Shown here piece after piece: positions 11,449 to 18,627 of a stretch of DNA of 64,000 nucleotides. The stretch spans positions 1-64,000 of the forward strand of contig JAHKAA010000020.1 of NCBI GenBank assembly GCA_018825965.1, written 5' to 3'. Within the stretch, counting starts at the first letter, position 1. The number at the start of each line of letters is the position of its first letter. The notes under the pieces are model-generated. The model worked only from the letters and a program-made list of their open reading frames with translations. It ran no database searches and was not told the origin of the DNA. Made by a program: the position numbers and the translations under genes. Source of the stretch: Gammaproteobacteria bacterium. GTDB taxonomy: Bacteria > Pseudomonadota > Gammaproteobacteria > Enterobacterales > Alteromonadaceae.

Positions 11449-12996
11449 TTGCCTGCGGTGTGCCATTTTGAAAAAGACAAGCCTGTGGACAGACGTCAGT
11501 TTTTAACTTTAAGCAGCGCTGCTGCTTTAGCTACAGTTTCTGGCTGTCAGTTCAGCCCAACCATAGCTTTGCCTGAAGCTACAGACTGGCAGCTGCTCAA
11601 GGCCAGTTTTTCTGGTCAGTTATTGTTTCCGGCAGAGGCTGGTTTCCATCGTTTTTATAAAGCGGCCAATTCCCGTTACGACTCTATTATTCCAGCTGTG
11701 ATAGCGCGTTGTGCCACTGTGGACGATGTGCAGCTGGTTTTAGCTTTTGCCCGCCGCTATCAATTACCAATCACAGGTCGTAGTGGGGGTCATAATTATG
11801 CGGGCTACTCCAGCACTCAGGGGATTTTACTGGACTTGGCTTTAATGGCCGATATTCAGTTGCAGCCAGAAGACAACACAGCCTGGATAGGTGCCGGGGC
11901 TAAATTAGGGGATGTTTACGACCAACTTAGTAAAAAAGGCCGTTCTATTCCTGCCGGCAGTTGTGTAGGTGTGGGTATTACAGGTTTAACTCAGGGCGGC
12001 GGTTTTGGTATTGCCGACCGCTTATACGGTTTAACCTGTGATGCAGTGCTGGAGGCAGAAGTAGTCACAGTAGATGGCAAAGTGCTGCATTGCAGTGAGC
12101 AGCAAAATACTGATTTATTCTGGGGCTTAAAAGGTGGTGGCGGTGGCCAGTTTGGCATAGTCACCCGCTTTAAATTTCAAACCTTTGCCACCAGCGATAT
12201 CTTAAGTTGTAGGGCCTCTTTTGCACTGAAAGACGCTTTGCCTGTGCTGAGTGCCTGGCAAGACTGGAGTCAGCAATTACCAGAAGAGTTATGGTCGCAA
12301 GTTGCTTTATGGTGGCGCGGCGACACAAAGCGTGAACTGGTGGTGCAAATACGGCTGACCAGTTTAGGCTTAGCTGAGCAGGCAAAGCAATTATGGCAAA
12401 ACTGGTTGCAGCTTTTGAAGGTAGAGCCGCTGACCCAGGAAGTGGCTTTGCATCCATACCGGGATTTTATGCTCAGTGATTGTGATGGGTTGGAGATGCC
12501 TGAATGCAAGCTGCCGCATCAGTCGGAGCAGGCCAAACTCAACCGCACTGCTATGGCCGGTAGTTCGGACTTTTTTAATCGGCCTATTAATCAGGCTGGT
12601 TTAACGGCTTTGCTGGAACAGGTGCAGTTACGTCAGCAGCAAGGACTTTCAGGCGGTATTTTATTAACGCTGATGGGTGGTGCAATCCGTTCAGTAGCTG
12701 CAGATCAGACCGCTTTTGTGCACAGAGATGCGGTATTTTGTGCCCAGTATATGGTGAGTTACCCTGTGGGTACTGATGAAACTTTACTGCAAAGTGCCGC
12801 GCTTTGGGTCAATCAGATGCGTTCTGTAATGCAGCCCTACAGCACAGGTGGTGCTTATTTAAATTACACAGACGCTTTGCTTAAAAACTGGTCTGATGCT
12901 TATTATGCTGGTCATTACAGCAAACTACAGCAACTCAAAGGCCGTTACGATCCACAGCGATTACTACGATTTTCGCAAGGCATTACACCAGCCTGA
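11449..12996 (+). CDS. FAD-binding oxidoreductase, Tat-exported lipoprotein (BBE type)
   Basis: A PCMH-type flavoprotein of about 500 residues. After a short N-terminus comes a twin-arginine motif DRRQFLTLS, a hydrophobic stretch and a lipobox-like VSGC, so it is probably exported folded and lipid-anchored. The FAD domain shows GRSGGHNYAGYSS (the His position often carries covalent FAD), the GAGAKLGDVY strand and the TQGGGFGIADRLYGLTCD stretch. The C-terminal berberine-bridge-like segment includes YLNYTD and ends near YYAGHYSKLQQLKGRYDP. The open frame begins with TTG at 11449; GTG codons at 11458 and 11485 are alternatives, and 11485 would place the RR motif nearest the start. The substrate, perhaps a sugar or alcohol, is unknown. 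It is followed 19 bases later by an SMP-30-like gene. Confidence 0.85.
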   Translation: MPAVCHFEKDKPVDRRQFLTLSSAAALATVSGCQFSPTIALPEATDWQLLKASFSGQLLFPAEAGFHRFYKAANSRYDSIIPAVIARCATVDDVQLVLAFARRYQLPITGRSGGHNYAGYSSTQGILLDLALMADIQLQPEDNTAWIGAGAKLGDVYDQLSKKGRSIPAGSCVGVGITGLTQGGGFGIADRLYGLTCDAVLEAEVVTVDGKVLHCSEQQNTDLFWGLKGGGGGQFGIVTRFKFQTFATSDILSCRASFALKDALPVLSAWQDWSQQLPEELWSQVALWWRGDTKRELVVQIRLTSLGLAEQAKQLWQNWLQLLKVEPLTQEVALHPYRDFMLSDCDGLEMPECKLPHQSEQAKLNRTAMAGSSDFFNRPINQAGLTALLEQVQLRQQQGLSGGILLTLMGGAIRSVAADQTAFVHRDAVFCAQYMVSYPVGTDETLLQSAALWVNQMRSVMQPYSTGGAYLNYTDALLKNWSDAYYAGHYSKLQQLKGRYDPQRLLRFSQGITPA

Positions 12997-13015
12997 CCGA
13001 TAAAGGATAAAACTG

Positions 13016-13864
13016 ATGAAAGTTAAATTACTGATTTTATTGCTATCTGTTTCCGGTTTTTTGGTACGGGCAGATAAGCAGATTGATAGTAGCGACTTTG
13101 TCACTGATGGGGTTTTTCATGCCGCTATTGAAGGCCCGGCTACAGATAAAAACGGCTATCTGTATGCGGTGAATTATGGCGTTGAGGGCACCATAGGCAA
13201 AGTCAGTCCTGAAGGTGAGGTGAGCTTAGCCCTGACTTTACCTAAAGGCAGCATTGGCAACGGCATCCGTTTTGATCAAAAAGGTTTGATGTATATAGCT
13301 GATTACACAGGCCACAATATCTGGCGTTATGACGGAAAACAGCTGCAATTACATGCCCATCAACCTCTGATGTTTCAGCCAAACGATTTAACCATAGCCA
13401 ATAACGGCGTGATTTTCGCCAGCGATCCGGACTGGAAAAACCGCAAAGGCCAGTTGTGGCGTATTGAAACAGACGGCAGCTCCAGTCTGGTTGAAGCAGA
13501 GATGGGCACCACTAATGGGGTGGAAATCAGCCCTGACCAGACCAGGCTTTATGTTAATGAAAGCGCGCAGCGCAGAGTCTGGGTTTATGATTTGGATAAG
13601 AAACTGCAAGCCAGCAACAAAAGGCTGTTGATCCAGTTCCCTGATTTTGGTTTAGACGGCATGCGCTGCGATGCAGCAGGTAATCTTTATATAGCCCGTT
13701 ATGGCAAAGGTGTGGTTGCCAAAGTGAGCCCGGAGGGTACATTACTGAAAGAATACCAACTGAAAGGTGAGTTTCCGACCAATGTCGCTTTTTCGCAAAA
13801 AGATCCAAGCCTGTTGTATGTCACAATGCAAAAACGTGGTGCAGTGGAGCTGATTCAACTTTAA
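13016..13864 (+). CDS. SMP-30/gluconolactonase-like periplasmic beta-propeller protein
   Basis: A 282-residue protein with a signal peptide (MKVKLLILLLSVSGFLVRA) and repeated six-bladed propeller strands such as DKNGYLYAVNYG, DQKGLMYIADYTGHNIWRY and NGVEISPDQTRLYVNES. This fits the SMP-30/gluconolactonase/LRE-like family, which hydrolyses lactones using a divalent metal. AAAGGA precedes the ATG at good distance. With the upstream flavin oxidase it may form a pair in which a sugar is oxidised to a lactone that is then opened; this is inference from adjacency. Confidence 0.82.
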   Translation: MKVKLLILLLSVSGFLVRADKQIDSSDFVTDGVFHAAIEGPATDKNGYLYAVNYGVEGTIGKVSPEGEVSLALTLPKGSIGNGIRFDQKGLMYIADYTGHNIWRYDGKQLQLHAHQPLMFQPNDLTIANNGVIFASDPDWKNRKGQLWRIETDGSSSLVEAEMGTTNGVEISPDQTRLYVNESAQRRVWVYDLDKKLQASNKRLLIQFPDFGLDGMRCDAAGNLYIARYGKGVVAKVSPEGTLLKEYQLKGEFPTNVAFSQKDPSLLYVTMQKRGAVELIQL

Positions 13865-13869
13865 TGCAA

Positions 13870-13892
13870 AAAGCTGCTTTTTCAGCAGCTTT
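13870..13892. terminator. Bidirectional terminator hairpin
   Basis: AAAGCTGC (13870-13877) and GCAGCTTT (13885-13892) form an 8-bp stem with A/T runs on both sides. It lies between convergent genes ending at 13864 and 13911, so it can serve both. Confidence 0.75.
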
Positions 13893-13910
13893 GTTCGGAA
13901 TGATCTGTGC

Positions 13911-14183
13911 TTAATGCACCTGATAATGGCGGCAGAAAAAGTCGATCACTTTGTCCGGATCAGGCCGTGTTACCATTTTGTGTTTAATTGCCAAACCTGT
14001 AGCCAAAGCCCGTAAGGTAACATCTAAAGGCGCACCTGCAGGTTTTTCAATTTGATAGTTTTGGAACAAAAAGTTAATAGCTGCTCCGGCATAAGAGTTG
14101 ACCGAATGCGAAGGCAGCAAACGCAACTCCTGGAGCCTTACTCCAAGTTCACGCATTCTTTGTAAGCGGCTGGCTTCGTTCAT
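13911..14183 (-). CDS. Small protein of unknown function (90 aa)
   Basis: A 90-residue soluble protein with no signal peptide or membrane segment. It starts with a probable helix rich in R/L (RLQRMRELGVRLQELRLL) and has a second amphipathic region (LDVTLRALATGLAIKHK). GGGAG lies seven bases before the ATG, which supports real translation. I do not recognise the family. It is transcribed towards the shared terminator with the SMP-30-like gene. Confidence 0.6.
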   Translation of the reverse strand: MNEASRLQRMRELGVRLQELRLLPSHSVNSYAGAAINFLFQNYQIEKPAGAPLDVTLRALATGLAIKHKMVTRPDPDKVIDFFCRHYQVH

Positions 14184-14315
14184 TTCTGTCTCCCTTCAAA
14201 AGCAGTTAAACCTGATGCTTATGTATCTGCCGTGATTGGGAAAGCTTGAGTGAAATCCTTGCTGGCTGAGTGACTCTTTTTATTAATTAAATGATTTTAT
14301 TTGTTTTTTAAGCAA

Positions 14316-14460
14316 GGAAAATGCCGCCTTAAATCGGAATAACCGACAGTGTGGAAGCAGGTCTTTGGAGGTACTGATGATTGTGGTGTGGAAAATGCCG
14401 CCATAAACCAGGAGACCTGACAGAGGGAGGTCTTTGGAGGTACCTATACTCTGTGGCGGC
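14316..14460. repeat. Imperfect tandem repeat, two units of about 70 bp, possible structured RNA
   Basis: Two direct copies share the blocks GGAAAATGCCGCC (14316-14328 and 14390-14402) and AGGTCTTTGGAGGTAC (14359-14374 and 14428-14443). Between these blocks each copy has a small hairpin at the same place but with different stem bases: TCGG/CCGA in unit 1 (14334-14346) and CAGG/CCTG in unit 2 (14409-14419), each followed by ACAG or CAG. Unit 2 is also closed by GCCGCCA (14397-14403) pairing with TGGCGGC (14454-14460). The compensated stems suggest RNA structure. The class is not one I recognise. The rest of 14184-14555 holds the terminators below and the upstream region of the 90-aa gene. Confidence 0.5.
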
Positions 14461-14468
14461 TTTCAAAA

Positions 14469-14500
14469 CCCCGTTCCGCGGGAATGAATACGAAACGGGG
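14469..14500 (-). terminator. Probable terminator of the CBS-domain gene
   Basis: CCCCGTT (14469-14475) pairs with AACGGGG (14494-14500). On the minus strand the stem is followed by TTTTG, as expected downstream of the CBS gene. A second nested hairpin, CTTTGCCG...CGGCAAAG (14519-14550), lies between it and the gene. Confidence 0.6.
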
Positions 14501-14555
14501 AAAACCAGAAACATACGTCTTTGCCGCACTGCGAATGCGGCACGGCAAAGGTCGA

Positions 14556-15116
14556 TCAGGCATACATACGGTCAAAAATATTCAAAAAAGTCGGTGCTTT
14601 TTCAATATGAACCGGAATATGTAGGCGGTTTGCGATATCGCTGGCGGATATCACTCCCCGAATATGGTGAGACTCGGTATCAATGACTAAACAATACTGC
14701 TCACCATTGTGTTGCAGAGTATTTAGCACATCGCCGATAGAGCAGTGTTTCACTTGTTGATAAGCCAGGGCTTTGATTTTGTCGCGTGGACGCATTAAAT
14801 CGGCCACTGTCAGGTCAGTACGATTCACGCCTTTGCCTAAACGTTGTAACACATTCTGGATAGACAACTGTTCGTAGCTGATTAAACCAATCATTTCCTG
14901 ATTGGCGTCTATCACCAGTTTTAACTTGCTATGTTCATGATTCATCATGTCCTCTGCTTCGACAGCACAGGTACCAGCGTCAATCATCATAGGGCTGTTG
15001 GTTTTAAAATCAGACAGGAAATCCAATGCTGCTGAATTTAAAGTTGCTTCGGCAAATTCGGCTGGCTGAACTAAATGATCTATCACGTCAACGTTGAATA
15101 AATTTAACTTTTTCAT
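14556..15116 (-). CDS. CBS-domain protein
   Basis: A 186-residue protein built of two CBS motifs. The first ends in KLVIDANQEMIGLISYEQL and the second in CLVIDTESHHIRGVISASDI, the usual beta-alpha-beta ends that bind adenosyl ligands. About 45 residues precede the first motif and there is no catalytic domain, so it is probably a stand-alone sensor acting on an unidentified partner. GAGAGG precedes the ATG. Cytoplasmic. Neighbours give no clear pathway link. Confidence 0.85.
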   Translation of the reverse strand: MKKLNLFNVDVIDHLVQPAEFAEATLNSAALDFLSDFKTNSPMMIDAGTCAVEAEDMMNHEHSKLKLVIDANQEMIGLISYEQLSIQNVLQRLGKGVNRTDLTVADLMRPRDKIKALAYQQVKHCSIGDVLNTLQHNGEQYCLVIDTESHHIRGVISASDIANRLHIPVHIEKAPTFLNIFDRMYA

Positions 15117-15221
15117 AGAAACCTCTCATCAGTCCGCTCAGAGGCAGCGAACCGGATATCAATACAATGGATGTCGTCAGATCTATGGCGTTGAGCCTGA
15201 AACTCTGACTATTTCAATGGA

Positions 15222-15539
15222 TTAAGAGAGACCCGAGGGTGGTGCACGCGCCGCGTAACAGCTTCGTTGCGCTTTATTGAAATTTGAGTCTGGCTGCTGA
15301 TAAAAACGGTTTTGTGCCAGAGGAAACTCAAAGCTATTCCAGCAAACAGGGCTTTTATCATCATCAGTTGAGCTTTCTGTTGAATCAACAGAGGAATGAG
15401 GGGCTGAAGCGACCAGAGCCAAAGTGAAGTTTTTATTCGCTTGTTGTAAGTCTACCCAACTGCTGGACGCAGAATGACCTGCTGAAGGAAACAGCAAACT
15501 CAGGTAAAACAACACTGCGATAAAACTTAAATACTTCAT
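15222..15539 (-). CDS. Small exported protein of unknown function
   Basis: A 105-residue protein with a clear signal peptide (about MKYLSFIAVLFYLSLLFPSA with cleavage near GHSA-SSS). The mature part is polar, serine-rich, with one CYAARAP stretch near the end. No family is recognised. The ribosome-binding site is weak. It lies between the CBS gene and the quinol oxidase operon on the same strand. Confidence 0.55.
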   Translation of the reverse strand: MKYLSFIAVLFYLSLLFPSAGHSASSSWVDLQQANKNFTLALVASAPHSSVDSTESSTDDDKSPVCWNSFEFPLAQNRFYQQPDSNFNKAQRSCYAARAPPSGLS

Positions 15540-15725
15540 TTTTCGCGCCCGGTAAGAACCAATACAGCTTGGTCTTTACCTGACTATAGCAGCGTTGTTT
15601 TTTAAAATGCAAATAAAAAAATGAAAAAAGTGATAAAGACGAAGCTGTTGAACGACACTTTCCTTGTGTCAGATCAATAAAAGCCTGCTGCTGATTAGAT
15701 AAAAACTGTTGATTTTTTTAGCGCT

Positions 15726-15842
15726 TTATAAAAACTTCATCCCCTGTTTTAACAGCCAGGCGATCAACAGCAAAGTTAAAAAACCAGTCAGGTACAGCAC
15801 CACAAACCACTGGCCCTGGGAAAGTTTATCTAGCCATTTCAT
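15726..15842 (-). CDS. DUF2474-type small membrane protein of the quinol oxidase operon
   Basis: A 38-residue protein not visible to a 60-codon ORF cut-off. Its ATG shares one base with the cioB stop (TAATG) and is preceded by a perfect AGGAGG seven bases upstream. It starts MKWLDKLSQGQW, has one hydrophobic helix of about 22 residues, and ends LLKQGMKFL. Position and shape match the CydX/DUF2474 small subunits that stabilise bd-type oxidases. It is the last gene of the operon. Confidence 0.85.
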   Translation of the reverse strand: MKWLDKLSQGQWFVVLYLTGFLTLLLIAWLLKQGMKFL

Positions 15843-16885
15843 TAGTAGCCCTCCTGATAATCTTCAATTTTTCCGGCAAAAATCTTATAGCCCCATAAAG
15901 TGTAAGCACAAATAAGAGGTAAAAAGATAAAGATGCCTGGCAGCATAAACATCAGACTGCTGTCAGGCGCTGCGGCTTCCTGGTAGGTCAGTTGGCGTGG
16001 CAGCAAGTAAGGGAACACACTGACCAGTAAACCGACAAAAGCCAGCAGGAACAAGGCTGCAGCCAGCCAGAACGGCCTTTCTTCATGACGTTCCTGCACA
16101 GCAGTTTCCGCTTTATGGCTGCGGTTCACCCGGCCTAAATCGCGGAATAATAAACGGGCGGCAAGCACCGACAACAGAGGCAGTGGTATTAACCATAAAG
16201 CGTGCCAGCCGCCAAACCAACGAGCCCGAATTTCCGGCTCAATCCAGACAGTCCAGAGGCTGACCAACAGCATGGATAACATCACAATCAGTAATAAACG
16301 CTGACCATAACGGGCTGCTTTGTGTTGTAACCCGCCACGGCTTTTCATCACCAGATAACAACAAGCCAGCAGGGCGTAGCCCGCCATTACGGCTAAACCA
16401 CAAAATAAGCTGAAAGGGCTAAGCCAGCTGAAACTGGACTGATCAATAAAATCTGTTGGTACACCTTGTACTAAAGTGCCCAGCATCAGGCCCTGACAGA
16501 AGGCAGCAAGGCTGGATCCAATGGCAAAAGCTGAGTTCCAGTACTTCTTTGAGGTGTCTGATTTAAAACGGTATTCAAAAGCCACTCCACGGAAAATCAA
16601 ACCTATCAGCATCAGCACTATCGGCAGATAAAAAGCGGAGGCAATAGCGGCGTAAGCGGCTGGAAAAGCACCAAACAATATAACGCCACCAAACACCAGC
16701 CAGGTTTCGTTGCCATCCCAGACGTGAGCGACAGAGCGCATCAGGTGATCGTGTTCAGCGTCACTGTTAAACCAGGGATATAAAATGCCCATGCCTAAAT
16801 CAAAGCCATCCAGCAGCACATACATCAGAATGGCAAAGCCAAGCAGCAATAGATAAAACAGGCTTACACTCAGTTCCAGTTCCAT
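15842..16885 (-). CDS. cioB: Cyanide-insensitive bd-type quinol oxidase subunit II
   Basis: A 347-residue polytopic membrane protein of the CydB family. It shows the N-terminal LLDGFDLGMGILYPW and HVWDGNETWLVFGGVILFGAFP motifs. It forms the oxidase heterodimer with subunit I. The ATG overlaps the subunit I stop by one base (TAATG) and has a GGAG upstream, so translation is coupled. Named as the cio type because subunit I has a short Q-loop and a DUF2474 gene follows. Confidence 0.93.
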   Translation of the reverse strand: MELELSVSLFYLLLLGFAILMYVLLDGFDLGMGILYPWFNSDAEHDHLMRSVAHVWDGNETWLVFGGVILFGAFPAAYAAIASAFYLPIVLMLIGLIFRGVAFEYRFKSDTSKKYWNSAFAIGSSLAAFCQGLMLGTLVQGVPTDFIDQSSFSWLSPFSLFCGLAVMAGYALLACCYLVMKSRGGLQHKAARYGQRLLLIVMLSMLLVSLWTVWIEPEIRARWFGGWHALWLIPLPLLSVLAARLLFRDLGRVNRSHKAETAVQERHEERPFWLAAALFLLAFVGLLVSVFPYLLPRQLTYQEAAAPDSSLMFMLPGIFIFLPLICAYTLWGYKIFAGKIEDYQEGY

Positions 16886-18324
16886 TAGTGAGCTCCTTTT
16901 GGATCAGTGGCGGGGGAATTTGATGTTTCAGCATCAGTGGCTAAGGTTTTGGTAAAAGACAGCGCATAACCTGAAGCTTTTACACCTATACGTTGTTGTT
17001 GCAGATGACCGACAGCTGCCGGGCCTTTTTTGATCAGCTTACGCATAAAGTACAGATACACAGCAAATAGCAGGCTGTAGGTCAGCACAAACAAGGTCAG
17101 CGAAAACAACACCCGTTCAGCAGGCAAAGGGCTGACTACTTCGCTGGTGCGAACCAAACCATAAATAATCCAGGGTTGACGACCAATCTCAACTACATAC
17201 CAGCCGGCTAATACGGCGATAATTCCTGTAGGAGCCATAAAGCTGACAGGCCAGAGGAACCAGTTGCTTTGATACAAAGTGCCACGCCAGCGCAGATAAG
17301 TACCCAGCAGCGCAACGCCTATCATCAGCATGCCAATGCCGACCATCACGCGGAAGCTGAAAAACACCATAGGCACATTAGGTCTGTCGGCTGCAGGCAC
17401 TGATTTTAAGCCTTGCAACTCGCCGTCCCAACTGTGGGTCAGTATTAAGCTGGCCAATCCTGGCACTGCCACTTCATAGTGATTTTTTTCAGCTTTCATA
17501 TCAGGTAAAGCAAATAACAGCAGCGGCACATTGGCTTCGGTTGAAGCCCAAATCCCTTCCATGGCCGCCAGTTTTACCGGTTGGTGTTCTTTTACATTTA
17601 AGCCATGCAAATCACCCACCCAGGCCTGCAGCGGGGTCAGCACCAAAGCTATCCATAAGGTCATAGACAGACCTTTGCGGCCAAAATCTATATGTTGGCC
17701 TTTACGTAAATACCAGGCATGAGTGGCCATCACCACAAAAGTGGCGGTGATAAAAGCGGCTAATAACATATGGAAAAAACGATAGGGCATAGAAGGGTTA
17801 AAAATCACTTCCATCCAACTGACGACTTCAAATTTACCATCAACAAACTGATGCCCTTGTGGGGTTTGCATCCAGGAATTGGCTGCAATAATCCAGAACG
17901 CAGAAATCCAGGTGCCCACTGCTACTGTGACAGTGGCAAAAAAGTGCATTTTAGCGCTGACACGTTGCCAGCCAAATAACATCACACCTAAAAAGCCAGC
18001 CTCAAGGAAAAAAGCGGTCAGCACTTCATAGGCCATTAAAGGCCCAATCACTGCACCGGCCATTTCGGAGAATTTGGAGAAGTTGGTACCAAACTCATAA
18101 GACAACACAATGCCGGACACCACGCCCATACCAAAGGTAATGGCAAAAGGTTTGATCCAGAACTTCGCCAGTTGCAGATACTGTGGGTTGCCGGTTTTCA
18201 GCCATAAGCCTTCCCAGATCGCAATCAGAGTGGCTAAACCTATAGTGATAGAAGGAAAAATAATATGGAAGCTTACCGTAAAAGCAAACTGGATCCGGGA
18301 GAGGATACTGACATCAAGTTCCAT
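16885..18324 (-). CDS. cioA: Cyanide-insensitive bd-type quinol oxidase subunit I
   Basis: A 479-residue haem-binding subunit of the cytochrome bd family that oxidises ubiquinol and reduces oxygen. It has about nine transmembrane helices. The N-terminal [16 protein letters not shown] contains the proximal haem histidine region; GXXXXGXYEF-like [15 protein letters not shown] and the [16 protein letters not shown] motif are present. The loop after [15 protein letters not shown] is short, as in CioA. GAGG before the ATG overlaps the stop of the 35-aa gene upstream, so the two are translationally coupled. Confidence 0.93.
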   Translation of the reverse strand: MELDVSILSRIQFAFTVSFHIIFPSITIGLATLIAIWEGLWLKTGNPQYLQLAKFWIKPFAITFGMGVVSGIVLSYEFGTNFSKFSEMAGAVIGPLMAYEVLTAFFLEAGFLGVMLFGWQRVSAKMHFFATVTVAVGTWISAFWIIAANSWMQTPQGHQFVDGKFEVVSWMEVIFNPSMPYRFFHMLLAAFITATFVVMATHAWYLRKGQHIDFGRKGLSMTLWIALVLTPLQAWVGDLHGLNVKEHQPVKLAAMEGIWASTEANVPLLLFALPDMKAEKNHYEVAVPGLASLILTHSWDGELQGLKSVPAADRPNVPMVFFSFRVMVGIGMLMIGVALLGTYLRWRGTLYQSNWFLWPVSFMAPTGIIAVLAGWYVVEIGRQPWIIYGLVRTSEVVSPLPAERVLFSLTLFVLTYSLLFAVYLYFMRKLIKKGPAAVGHLQQQRIGVKASGYALSFTKTLATDAETSNSPATDPKGAH

Positions 18325-18331
18325 AACTACC

Positions 18332-18439
18332 TCAGTTTTTAGACGTTTTGATCCGGCTTAGCACCGCAGGCGCAAGCGCAACAGATAACAACAGCAACAT
18401 GGTTAGCAGTTCAGCTGCAAAAATAGACAGATCAGGCAT
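18332..18439 (-). CDS. Tiny membrane protein encoded just upstream of cioA (35 aa)
   Basis: An ATG at 18439 opens a 35-codon frame, MPDLSIFAAELLTMLLLLSV... with a single hydrophobic helix followed by a basic tail (SRIKTSKN). Its TGA overlaps the GAGG ribosome-binding site of cioA. The gene's own ribosome-binding site is weak (AGAGAA). Coupling and size suggest an accessory or leader peptide of the oxidase. No family is recognised. Confidence 0.55.
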   Translation of the reverse strand: MPDLSIFAAELLTMLLLLSVALAPAVLSRIKTSKN

Positions 18440-18627
18440 AGTGTTCTCTTTGTTGACAAGTTATGCAGCATTCAGGCTGCTTAGCTTTGTAGTGCCAGAA
18501 TCAGGCCATAATTTCATATCTTTGTAATGTGCTGATTTTAAATGAATAAAATTTAGTGTTTGCAGGCGGTGTTAACTTGATTTACGCTTTAAAGCCAAAG
18601 TGGTGACAACTAAGTTGACGGTGAACT

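Noticed and set aside
12170..12509. Two minus-strand frames of 79-95 codons in the FAD oxidoreductase gene
   Set aside because: Shadows of the real coding frame with no ribosome-binding site or recognisable domain.
15664..15678. FNR/ANR-like half site TTGTG-N4-ATCAA
   Set aside because: Only one half matches TTGAT-N4-ATCAA, and it lies downstream of the cio operon rather than at a promoter of an oxygen-related gene.
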